Assembly: GCF_024508875.1 (NCBI RefSeq)
Contig: NZ_JANINU010000165.1
Span: 1 to 32,431, forward strand
Direction of reading: 5' to 3'
DNA length: 32,431 nt
Source: Phenylobacterium sp.
GTDB lineage: Bacteria; Pseudomonadota; Alphaproteobacteria; Caulobacterales; Caulobacteraceae
This document shows positions 15,898 to 22,942 of the stretch, piece after piece (the first letter of the stretch is position 1; each line of letters begins with the position of its first letter). A program made the translations under genes and the position numbers. The notes beneath the pieces are model-generated. The model did no database searches and was not told where the DNA came from. It worked only from the letters and a program-made list of their open reading frames with translations.

Positions 15898-16469
15898 CCC
15901 GTCACCACCAGCCGCGGCCGGACGGCGATGGGCTGGGTGATGGTGTGCAGCGTGGGCGAGGTCGCCAGCATCGCGTCGAAAATCCGTCGGAAGGCCTCGT
16001 CGGGCGCCGAGCCCTTCACCCGCACCGTCGTCTCCAGCCCGGCGTAGCCCGGCGCCACGGCCGGATCGACGCCGAGCAGTCCGCGCAGGTCGATGTCGCC
16101 TTCGGTCGACACGTCCAGCCGGTGGATCTCCAGCCCCTCCAGCGCGCACAGCGTCGCGAAACGGAAGGTGAGGCATGCGTTCAGCGCCGCCAGCAGGTAC
16201 TCCTGCGGGTTCGCGAAGTTGTCGGTGCCGCCCAGCTCCGAGGGCTGGTCCACCTCGATTTCGAACGGCCGGCGCTGGGTCCGCCCGCCGACGCTGAACA
16301 CGTCCACCTGACCGCTGCTGCGCAGGCGGCTGCGCCAGCTATTGCTGACGCGCCAGCGGGTGAGCGCCCTCGCCGGCCGGCGACGGACGCTGTCGATGAG
16401 GGCGCGCAGGTCGTGGATCGGCACGCCGTTGAGATAGCTGCGACGGCCGAGATGGGTGGCGACGGTCAT
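15894..16469 (-). CDS. OsmC family protein
   Basis: A 191-residue protein with AAGGAGG closely upstream of its ATG. It belongs to the longer OsmC subfamily that opens with an NGVPIHDLRALIDSVRR segment before the OsmC fold. The core shows NPQEYLLAALNACLTFRFA, with C99 at the position of the reactive cysteine. Where classical OsmC/Ohr proteins carry the second cysteine, this protein has serine (LATSPTLHTI), so it is probably not a two-cysteine peroxidase. OsmC proteins act on organic hydroperoxides or other small electrophiles. A LysR regulator lies upstream on the same strand, 96 bases away. Confidence 0.92.
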   Translation of the reverse strand: MTVATHLGRRSYLNGVPIHDLRALIDSVRRRPARALTRWRVSNSWRSRLRSSGQVDVFSVGGRTQRRPFEIEVDQPSELGGTDNFANPQEYLLAALNACLTFRFATLCALEGLEIHRLDVSTEGDIDLRGLLGVDPAVAPGYAGLETTVRVKGSAPDEAFRRIFDAMLATSPTLHTITQPIAVRPRLVVTG

Positions 16470-16565
16470 GGTGGTCCTCCTTTCCGCGCAGGATGGCCAC
16501 CACAGCGTTTGAACCAGCGTGGCGCCCGGCGTGGAAATCGGGGACGCGGACCGTGGATTCGGCGC

Positions 16566-17465
16566 TCAGGCCGGTCGCACCACCGCCAGCCGCGAGAGCT
16601 CGCTCGCCGCGAAGTCGAGGAACGTCCGCACCCGCGGCGGGGTGAGCCGCGCGCTGGCCGTCACCAGTTGGATCGGGATCGGAGCGGGCTCGAACGGCTG
16701 AAGCACGCGGACCAGCCGCCCGTCGGCCAGTTCGTCGGCGACCTGATAGGAGAACACCCGCGTCACGCCCCTTCCCGCGACCGCGGCGGCCACCACCGGC
16801 TCGATGGCGTTGATCATCAGCCGGGGCTGCAGGCGCACGATGGCGGCTCCGCGCGGCCCTTCGAAGCGCCACTCGGTGGGGCCGGACTGCGTGCTGGGAT
16901 AGATCACCTCGTGTTCGGCGAGGTCGCCCGGCTGCTGGGGCGTTCCGCGCCGGGTCAGGTAGTCGGGCGCCGCGACCACGATGCGGCGCACCTCGCCCAC
17001 CCGCCGGGCCACGAGGCTGGAGTCCGCCAGGGCGCCGATCCGCACGGCGATGTCCAGGCCCTGGTCGACGAGGTCGAGATTGCGGTCGTTCAGCACCAGT
17101 TCCCCGCTGACGCCGGCGTGGGCGTCGAGGAAGGCCGTCAGCACAGGCGCCACATGCCGCCGCCCGAACACCAGCGGCGCGCTGATCCGGACAGCGCCCC
17201 GCAGCGGTCCCGTCTCGTCGTGCGCCATGGCCGTCTCGTAGGCGGCGAGCAGGGCGCGCGCCTCCTCGGCCAGCCGGCGGCCGGCGTCGGTGATGGCGAG
17301 CTTGCGCGTGGTCCGCTCCACCAGCCGCGCGCCGACCCGCGATTCGAGCGTCGCGAGCGTGCGTGTGACCACCGCGGGGGAGCGGCGCAATCGGCGCGCG
17401 GCGGCGGCGAGGCTCCCTCCCTCCAGCACGGCCACGAACACGGCCAGTTCGTCGAGACGATCCAT
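16566..17465 (-). CDS. LysR family transcriptional regulator
   Basis: A 299-residue protein, the typical LysR length. The N-terminal winged helix-turn-helix occupies residues 1-60 (MDRLDELAVFVAVLEGGSLA, then AAARRLRRSPAVVTRTLATLE and GARLVERTTRKLAITDAG). A linker helix and a periplasmic-binding-protein-like effector domain fill the rest (GAVRISAPLVFGRRH, LVDQGLDIAVRIG). It belongs to the CrgA/YafC-like branch by wording. It is transcribed away from the GST gene, separated by 76 bases containing repeated ATTGCG-like half-sites, so it most likely controls the GST-PNPOx operon and itself. Confidence 0.95.
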   Translation of the reverse strand: MDRLDELAVFVAVLEGGSLAAAARRLRRSPAVVTRTLATLESRVGARLVERTTRKLAITDAGRRLAEEARALLAAYETAMAHDETGPLRGAVRISAPLVFGRRHVAPVLTAFLDAHAGVSGELVLNDRNLDLVDQGLDIAVRIGALADSSLVARRVGEVRRIVVAAPDYLTRRGTPQQPGDLAEHEVIYPSTQSGPTEWRFEGPRGAAIVRLQPRLMINAIEPVVAAAVAGRGVTRVFSYQVADELADGRLVRVLQPFEPAPIPIQLVTASARLTPPRVRTFLDFAASELSRLAVVRPA

Positions 17466-17466
17466 T

Positions 17467-17525
17467 ATTGTGCTTTTCGCAATTCTGACTTGCGATCTTG
17501 CCGCCTTCTCCCCAATCCGCGCAAT
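17467..17525. promoter_or_regulatory. LysR-type operator region: repeated ATTGCG/CGCAAT half-sites
   Basis: Between the divergent LysR and GST genes lie ATTGTG (17467-17472), CGCAAT (17478-17483), CTTGCG (17489-17494) and CGCAAT (17520-17525). The first two form an ATTG-N9-CAAT dyad that contains a T-N11-A core, the classic LysR signature. The second and third form TCGCAA-N7-TTGCGA, a perfect dyad at 17477-17495. The fourth copy overlaps an upstream candidate ATG (17524) of the GST gene. Confidence 0.6.
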
Positions 17526-17541
17526 GACTAGCTTCACCGTC

Positions 17542-18156
17542 ATGAGAAACATCATCCGCCTGCACGGCGTCCCGCTTTCCGGCCACGCCCACAAGGTGAG
17601 CCTGTTCCTGGGCCTGCTCGGCCTGCCCTTCGAGGCGGTCGAGTCCGGCCGCGACACGCGCGCCACCGAGGCCTTCCTGCGCCTCAACCCGCTGGGCCAG
17701 ATTCCCGTGCTGGAGGACGGCGACCTGGTCCTCGCCGACTCCAACGCGATCCTCTTGTACCTCGCGAAGCGCTACGATCCGGCGGGGCGCTGGCTGCCGG
17801 AGGACCCCGCCGGCGCGGCTGCGGTGCAGCGCTGGCTGTCGATCTCGGCAGGCGAGGTGCGGTTCGGGCCCGCCAACGCCCGCGCGGTCCACCTGTTCGG
17901 CCTCAAGACCGACCTCGCCGACGCCCACGCGGTCGCCGCCCGCCTGCTGGGCTTCATGGACGCCACGCTCGCCGCCCGCGACTGGCTGGCCGCCGACCGC
18001 CCGACCCTCGCCGACGTGGCCTGCTACCCCTATGTGGCCTGCGCGCCGGAAGGCGGGGTCGACCTCGAACCCTATCCGGCGGTCCGCGCCTGGGTCGCCC
18101 GCGTCGAGGCCTTGCCCGGCGCCGCTGCCATGCCGCGCTCGGCGGTCCCGGCCTGA
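17542..18156 (+). CDS. Glutathione S-transferase family protein
   Basis: A 204-residue protein. The N-terminal thioredoxin-fold domain (1-80) begins MRNIIRLHGVPLSGHAHKV and shows the glutathione-site motif NPLGQIPVLEDGD with LADSNAILLYLA. The all-helical C-terminal domain follows (LAADRPTLADVACYPYV near 150). An in-frame ATG at 17524 would add six residues; 17542 is preferred because the conserved domain begins there and the upstream ATG overlaps a regulator half-site. Neither has a strong ribosome site. It conjugates glutathione to electrophiles by family; the substrate is unknown. It is followed 5 bases later by the PNPOx-family gene, and the two are probably one operon under the LysR regulator. 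Confidence 0.93.
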   Translation: MRNIIRLHGVPLSGHAHKVSLFLGLLGLPFEAVESGRDTRATEAFLRLNPLGQIPVLEDGDLVLADSNAILLYLAKRYDPAGRWLPEDPAGAAAVQRWLSISAGEVRFGPANARAVHLFGLKTDLADAHAVAARLLGFMDATLAARDWLAADRPTLADVACYPYVACAPEGGVDLEPYPAVRAWVARVEALPGAAAMPRSAVPA

Positions 18157-18161
18157 TCGCC

Positions 18162-19010
18162 ATGGACGCCTCTCCCTGGCACACGGGCGAACTGCAGGCC
18201 CAGCGCCTGTCGGGCGCCGACCACATCCCCGGCGGCGCCGGCATCCGCGCGTTCATGCCCGATCAGCACCGGGACTTCTTCAACGCCCTGCCCTTCATGG
18301 TCGCGGCCACGGTCGACGAGGCCGGCGCCCCGATGGCCACCCTGCTCACCGGCCGGCCGGGCTTCGTGACCAGTCCCGATCCCATGACCCTGCATCTGGC
18401 CGCCAGCAGCGCCGACCCGGCGGGCCGCCGCCTGGTCCCCGGCGCGCCAATCGGCCTGCTGGGCATCCAGCCCGACACCCGTCGGCGCAATCGCGCGAAC
18501 GGCGTGGTCGAGGCCGTGACCGAGGCCGGCATGAGCGTCCACGTCCGCCAGAGCTTCGGAAACTGCCCGCAGTACATCCACCCGCGACACGTGATGGCCG
18601 ACCGGCGGGTTGTGATCGCGGCCGAACCGTTCGAGGGCTTCGACGCCCGCGCGCGCAAGCAGGTGACCGCCGCCGACACCTTCTTCGTCGCCACCTCCAG
18701 TGGGCAGGGCGTGCAGAATGGCGGCGTCGACGTCTCCCACCGCGGCGGGCCGCCGGGCTTCGTCCGCGTCACGGACGATGTGCTGACGATCCCCGACTAC
18801 CGGGGCAACCGCTACTTCAACACCCTCGGCAACCTGCTGCTGGATCCGCGTGCGGCCCTGCTGTTCGTGGACTTCTCGAACGGCGAGCTCCTGCAGCTCC
18901 AGGGAACGGCCGAAATCGCCTGGGAAGAGCACGACCTGCCCGGCGCCGAACGCACTTGGCGGTTCAAGGTCGAACGCGGATGGCGCGGTCCGGCCGGGCT
19001 CTATGCCTGA
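18162..19010 (+). CDS. Pyridoxamine 5'-phosphate oxidase family (FMN-binding split barrel) protein
   Basis: A 282-residue flavin-binding protein of the PNPOx-like split-barrel class. Marks are HRDFFNALPFMVAATVDEAG near residue 37, a GRPGFVTSPDPMTLHL strand pair, GLLGIQPDTRRRNRANG near 98, the FGNCPQYIHPR segment near 130, and FFVATSS, then GGVDVSHRGGPPGFVRV and RGNRYFNTLGN near 225. The last group repeats the split-barrel pattern, so the protein contains two related halves. It is not the vitamin B6 enzyme PdxH; members often act in flavin- or F420-like redox chemistry or are fused to ferredoxin reductases. It is in operon with the GST. It overlaps the convergent yaaA gene by 10 bases. Confidence 0.88.
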   Translation: MDASPWHTGELQAQRLSGADHIPGGAGIRAFMPDQHRDFFNALPFMVAATVDEAGAPMATLLTGRPGFVTSPDPMTLHLAASSADPAGRRLVPGAPIGLLGIQPDTRRRNRANGVVEAVTEAGMSVHVRQSFGNCPQYIHPRHVMADRRVVIAAEPFEGFDARARKQVTAADTFFVATSSGQGVQNGGVDVSHRGGPPGFVRVTDDVLTIPDYRGNRYFNTLGNLLLDPRAALLFVDFSNGELLQLQGTAEIAWEEHDLPGAERTWRFKVERGWRGPAGLYA

Positions 19011-19804
19011 ACCTGGGCCTTGCCGCGTTTCGGAGGCGGCGGTTGCGGCCGGGAGAACACCAGTTCTTCGTCCGAGGACGTGGCCGGTTGAAAGCGGTAG
19101 CCGTCGACGTCGAAGGCCCTGAGGTCGGCGGCCTTGTCGATCCGGTTGTCGATGGCGAAGCGCGCCATGGCCCCTCGTGCACGCTTGGCGAAGAACGAGA
19201 CGATCTTGGCCTCGCCATCCTTCTCTTCCAGGAACCGGCACGACAGCACAGGGGCCTTCAGCGCCGCGCGATCGACTGCGCCGAAGTATTCGCCGCTGGC
19301 GCAGTTCACCAGCGTGCGGTCCTTGTGGCCGGCCAGCGCCTCGTCCAGCGCCTCCGCGATCCGCGAACCCCAGAAGTCGTAGAGGCTGTGGCCGCGGCGG
19401 GTCTTGATCCGCACGCCCATCTCCAGACGGTAGGGCTGGATCGCGTCCAGCGGCCGCAGCACGCCATAGAGGCCCGACAGGATCCGCACGTGCTCCTGCG
19501 CCCAGCCGAGGGCCTTCCGGTCCAGCTCGCGCGCCTTCAGTCCGAGATAGACGTCGCCGTTGAAGGCGAACGCCGCCTGGAGCCCCTCCTCGCTCTCGGG
19601 GTCGAAGGCCTGGAACCGCGCGCGGTTCAGGTCCGCCAAGCTGTCCGACAGGTCCATCATCCGCTTCAGGTCGGCCGCGCGCAGCTTCCTGGTCACCTTC
19701 GACAGCTCGGCGGTGTGTTCCACAAACTGCGGCAGGGTCAGGGGCGCGGTCTGCGCCGGTGCATCGAAGTTCAGGGCCTTGGCGGGGGAAAGCACGATCA
19801 GCAT
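19001..19804 (-). CDS. yaaA: Peroxide stress protein YaaA
   Basis: A 267-residue protein matching YaaA/DUF328 over its full length. Conserved marks are MLIVLSPAKALNF at the start, AFNGDVYLGLKA near 80, LSGLYGVLRPLDAIQPYRLEMG near 110, NCASGEYF near 167 and FFAKRARGAMARF near 204. In E. coli YaaA lowers intracellular free iron during hydrogen peroxide stress and so limits Fenton damage to DNA; the fold also binds DNA. The last 15 residues are a basic, proline-rich tail (PPPPKRGK). It overlaps the preceding convergent PNPOx-family gene by 10 bases. Confidence 0.95.
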   Translation of the reverse strand: MLIVLSPAKALNFDAPAQTAPLTLPQFVEHTAELSKVTRKLRAADLKRMMDLSDSLADLNRARFQAFDPESEEGLQAAFAFNGDVYLGLKARELDRKALGWAQEHVRILSGLYGVLRPLDAIQPYRLEMGVRIKTRRGHSLYDFWGSRIAEALDEALAGHKDRTLVNCASGEYFGAVDRAALKAPVLSCRFLEEKDGEAKIVSFFAKRARGAMARFAIDNRIDKAADLRAFDVDGYRFQPATSSDEELVFSRPQPPPPKRGKAQVQA

Positions 19805-19866
19805 CGCCCCCCCTTTGCCGCGACTTTACCCCGGCGCCAAGGACACGCTTGGGGTGGCGCTTCGAT

Positions 19867-21276
19867 CTAGAACAGCACGCGCGGGTTCAGGATGCGCTTG
19901 GGGTCGAGGGCGTGCCGGATCGCTCTCTGCGCGGCCAGCTCCACCTCGCTCTTGTAGCGGGCGCCCTCGGTGGTCTTCATCGCGCCCAGGCCGTGCTCGG
20001 CGCTGATCGATCCGCCCATCTTCGCCACGATGTCGTGGACGATCCGGGAGCCCTGGTCGCGCCGGGCGGAATGTTCGGCGTCGGAGCCGCCGTCGGCCCG
20101 CAGGACGTCGTAGTGGATATTGCCGTCGCCCACGTGCCCGAAGGCGGCGATCCGCGCGCCGGGCGCGAAGGCCTGCATCGCCGCGGTGGCCTCAGCCAGG
20201 AACGCCGCCACCTGGCTCACCGGCACCGAGACGTCGTGCTTCCAGGTCGCGCCCTCGGGCTTCTGGGCCGGCGACTGGTTCTCGCGGATCGCCCACAGCG
20301 CCTTGGCCTGGGCCTCGGTCTGGGCGACCACCGCGTCGCGGATCAGGCCGGCCTCCAGGCCCTCGGCCAGGAACCGCTCCATGGCCGCCTCCGCCGACCC
20401 CGGCTCGCCCGACGAGAATTCCGCGAGCACGTACCAGGGATGCGGCGCGGCCAGCGGGTCGCGCGTGCCGGCGATGTTGCGCAGGGCGAAGTCGATGCCG
20501 AGCCGGCCCATCAGCTCGAAAGCCTCCACCGCCCCGCCGGTCTCCTCCTTCGCGCGGGCCAGCAGCCGGATAGCGTCCTCGGGGCTGCCCAGCCCGATCA
20601 TCGCCACCGCCCGCGAGGCCATCACCGGGTACAGCTTGAGCGCCGCCGCCGTGACCACGCCCAGCGTCCCTTCGGCCCCGATCAAAAGCTGCTTCAGGTC
20701 GTAGCCGGTGTTGTCCTTGCGCAGGCGCTTCAGCCCGTTCCAAATCTCGCCGGTAGGGAGCACCGCCTCCAGCCCCAGCACCAGGTTGCGGGTCATGCCG
20801 TAGCGCAGGACCTGGGTGCCGCCGGCATTGGTCGATACCACCCCGCCCACCGTGGCCGAGCCTTCCGACGCCAGGCCCAGCGGGAACCGGCGGCGCACCT
20901 CGGCGGCGGCGGCATGCACCTCGGCCAGGGTGACCCCCGCCTCCGCGGTCAGGGCGTCGTCGAAGGCGTCGACCTCGCGGATGCCCTTCATCCGTTCGGT
21001 GGAGAGCAGGATCTCGCCCTGCGGGATCTGGCCGCCCACGAGACCGGTGTTGCCGCCCTGGATCGTGATCGGCTGGCCGGCCTCGAAGCAGACGCCGACC
21101 ACGGCGGCCACCTCGGCGGTGGTCTTCGGCAACGCCAGGAACGGGGTCTGGCCGACCCAGCGGTCCCGCCATTCCACCAGCTTCGGCGCGATCCGCTCCG
21201 GGTCCTCGCTGAACCCGGCCGGACCCAGCACAGCCTTGAGGCGGGAGATCAGGTCGGCGGCGACGGGAGCGGTCAT
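19867..21276 (-). CDS. FAD-linked oxidase, D-2-hydroxyglutarate/D-lactate dehydrogenase type
   Basis: A 469-residue flavoprotein of the VAO/GlcD family. The PCMH-type FAD domain covers about 35-220, with PITIQGGNTGLVGGQIPQG near 70, GLASEGSATVGGVVSTNAGG near 134 and KDNTGYDLKQLLIGAEGTLG near 188. The C-terminal FAD-oxidase domain contains FGHVGDGNIHY near 385 and SISAEHGLG near 430, whose histidines bind the metal and substrate in D-2-hydroxyglutarate dehydrogenase. It would oxidise a D-2-hydroxy acid and pass electrons to an electron-transfer flavoprotein or cytochrome. The wording favours D2HGDH over glycolate oxidase GlcD. It follows the Sua5 gene on the same strand with a 23-base gap, so they may share a transcript. 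Confidence 0.92.
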   Translation of the reverse strand: MTAPVAADLISRLKAVLGPAGFSEDPERIAPKLVEWRDRWVGQTPFLALPKTTAEVAAVVGVCFEAGQPITIQGGNTGLVGGQIPQGEILLSTERMKGIREVDAFDDALTAEAGVTLAEVHAAAAEVRRRFPLGLASEGSATVGGVVSTNAGGTQVLRYGMTRNLVLGLEAVLPTGEIWNGLKRLRKDNTGYDLKQLLIGAEGTLGVVTAAALKLYPVMASRAVAMIGLGSPEDAIRLLARAKEETGGAVEAFELMGRLGIDFALRNIAGTRDPLAAPHPWYVLAEFSSGEPGSAEAAMERFLAEGLEAGLIRDAVVAQTEAQAKALWAIRENQSPAQKPEGATWKHDVSVPVSQVAAFLAEATAAMQAFAPGARIAAFGHVGDGNIHYDVLRADGGSDAEHSARRDQGSRIVHDIVAKMGGSISAEHGLGAMKTTEGARYKSEVELAAQRAIRHALDPKRILNPRVLF

Positions 21277-21299
21277 GACCTCAATCTAGTCCTCGCGCC

Positions 21300-22229
21300 C
21301 TAGCCCACAAAGCCCGCGGCGCGCTTGAGCCGGTCGTTGATCGCCTCGCCCAGCCCTTCGTGCGGGATCGGCGCGACCGCGATGCCCACGGGGTGGGTCC
21401 GATCCGCCCCGCGCAGGTAGGCGAAGAGGTTGGCCGCGGCCTCCGCCAGTTCACCCGTGGGGCTGAGGTTCCAGGGGCCGTCACCGCCCGGCCCGAACGA
21501 CAGCCAGGCTTCGCCGGGGTGCGGCCCGGTCGCCTCCAGCCGCACGGGGGCGTTGGGCGCATAGTGGCGAGCCAAGCGGCCGGGCGAGCGCTTGGCGTCG
21601 TCCTCGGCCTCGGCGAGCGGGCCGATCACCGCCTCGATCTGCGCCCGGGTCACGGCGCCGGGTCGCAGCAACCGCGGCCGGTCCAGCAGCGCCACGACCG
21701 TGGACTCCAGGCCCACCGCGCAGGGGCCGCCGTCCAGGGCCGCCGCCGCTGCGGCCCCGGTCTCTTCCACGGCGTCGGGGAAGGTGGTCGGGCTTGGCCG
21801 CCCCGAGCGATTGGCGGATGGCGCGACCACCGGCCGGCCCAGTGCGGCGATCAGCGCGTGCGCCATCGGGTGCGCCGGCGCACGCACGGCCACGGTGTCG
21901 AACCCGGCGCGCGCGAGGTCGCAGACCGCCGCCTCATCGGCGACTGGCAGCACCAGCGTCAGCGGCCCCGGCCAGAACCGCGCGGCCAGCGCCTCGGCGC
22001 GCGCATCGAACCGCGCGATCCGCCGCGCCATCTCCAGGTCGGCCACATGGGCGATCAGCGGGTTGAAGCTGGGGCGGCCCTTCGCCTCGTAGACGGCCGC
22101 CACCGCGCGCGGATTGGCCGCGTCCGCCGCCAGGCCATAGACGGTCTCGGTCGGCATCAGCACGAGTCCGCCCTCAGTCAGGGCCTGCGCCGCCCGCTCG
22201 GTCGATGTGGCTGAAGGTGTCGCGTTCAC
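21300..22229 (-). CDS. L-threonylcarbamoyladenylate synthase (Sua5/TsaC)
   Basis: A 309-residue enzyme that makes threonylcarbamoyl-AMP from threonine, bicarbonate and ATP, the first step of the t6A37 modification of ANN-decoding tRNAs. The YrdC domain (about 10-195) shows LMPTETVYGLAADA, EAKGRPSFNPLIAHV, RFWPGPLTLVLP and VVAPSANRSGRPSPT. The C-terminal Sua5 domain (about 215-309; SPGRLARHYAPNAPVRL) makes this the long Sua5 form rather than the short TsaC form. The start is GTG; no in-frame ATG precedes the conserved VYGLAADA region. It lies upstream of the FAD oxidase gene on the same strand. Confidence 0.95.
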   Translation of the reverse strand: MNATPSATSTERAAQALTEGGLVLMPTETVYGLAADAANPRAVAAVYEAKGRPSFNPLIAHVADLEMARRIARFDARAEALAARFWPGPLTLVLPVADEAAVCDLARAGFDTVAVRAPAHPMAHALIAALGRPVVAPSANRSGRPSPTTFPDAVEETGAAAAAALDGGPCAVGLESTVVALLDRPRLLRPGAVTRAQIEAVIGPLAEAEDDAKRSPGRLARHYAPNAPVRLEATGPHPGEAWLSFGPGGDGPWNLSPTGELAEAAANLFAYLRGADRTHPVGIAVAPIPHEGLGEAINDRLKRAAGFVG

Positions 22230-22261
22230 GCGCGCTCGTTACACCGGCGCGGACGGCGCGC

Positions 22262-22861
22262 CTACTTCCGCACGAACTCGACCTCGAACGTCAGGTCGAT
22301 GACGTCCCCGGCGACCAGGCGTCCGGAGGTCATGCCGTGCTCGGATCGACGCACCTTGCCCTGCCCCGAGAACCGCAGGCGCCCCGGCTCCACGTCCTGC
22401 AGCGTCACCTCCAGCACCAGCGGGCGGGTGACGCCGTGCAGGGTGAGGTCGCCGGCCAGGACGCCGCGCCCGCCGGCCTCCGGATGATAGCTGCGCGACC
22501 GGAAGTCGATGGTGGGAAAGCGGACGGGGTCGAAGAGGGCGAGCGCGGTGCGCGTTCCGGCCTTGTCGGGAGCCTCGACGGATCGCGGGTCCACACTGAT
22601 CCAGACCGGAGATCCCGCGAGATCGGCGGGATTGTGGTCGAGCCGACCGCTCAAGCTCCCGAACCGCAGCGGGTATCGGTAAAGACCGCCCAGGAGCGAC
22701 GCCTTGGCCACCAAGCTCGAGCGGGTGGGGTCCAGGCGATAGACGCCGGCCGCCGCGAGGCTCGGGTCCGTTCCGGCGCGCGCGGCGTCGGCCATCAGCA
22801 GCGCGGCGAGCAGGGCGAGCAGTCGGAACGGGTTCGGCAAGGCAAGTCTCCGGCGGTCCAT
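22262..22861 (-). CDS. YceI family periplasmic protein
   Basis: A 199-residue protein beginning MDRRRLALPN with a signal peptide ending ARA near residue 29. The rest is a YceI lipocalin-like beta-barrel: YRLDPTRSSLVAKASLLGG near 41, PVWISVDPRSVEAPD near 83, FDPVRFPTIDFRSRSY near 108, GDLTLHGVTRPLVLEVTL near 136 and DVIDLTFEVEFVRK at the end. Family members bind polyisoprenoids or amphiphiles in the periplasm. It diverges from the acyl-CoA dehydrogenase gene across 81 bases. Confidence 0.92.
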   Translation of the reverse strand: MDRRRLALPNPFRLLALLAALLMADAARAGTDPSLAAAGVYRLDPTRSSLVAKASLLGGLYRYPLRFGSLSGRLDHNPADLAGSPVWISVDPRSVEAPDKAGTRTALALFDPVRFPTIDFRSRSYHPEAGGRGVLAGDLTLHGVTRPLVLEVTLQDVEPGRLRFSGQGKVRRSEHGMTSGRLVAGDVIDLTFEVEFVRK

Positions 22862-22913
22862 CCTAACGTCGCCGCGAGATTTTGCGTGCGCGTTCGCCGC
22901 CCGCCGCTCTAGA

Positions 22914-22940
22914 AGGCGGCCAGCTTTCGAGAGGCCGCCT
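22914..22940 (+). promoter_or_regulatory. Hairpin overlapping the ribosome binding site of the acyl-CoA dehydrogenase gene
   Basis: AGGCGGCC (22914-22921) and GGCCGCCT (22933-22940) form a perfect 8-bp stem with an 11-base loop that ends 2 bases before the ATG at 22943. The probable Shine-Dalgarno GAGAGG (22929-22934) runs from the loop into the 3' arm. If transcribed, the hairpin would hinder ribosome loading; as DNA it could be an operator. Confidence 0.45.
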
Positions 22941-22942
22941 GC

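Noticed and set aside
15645..17531. A 628-codon plus-strand frame across the OsmC and LysR region
   Set aside because: It is antisense to two well-recognised genes and carries no domain signature.
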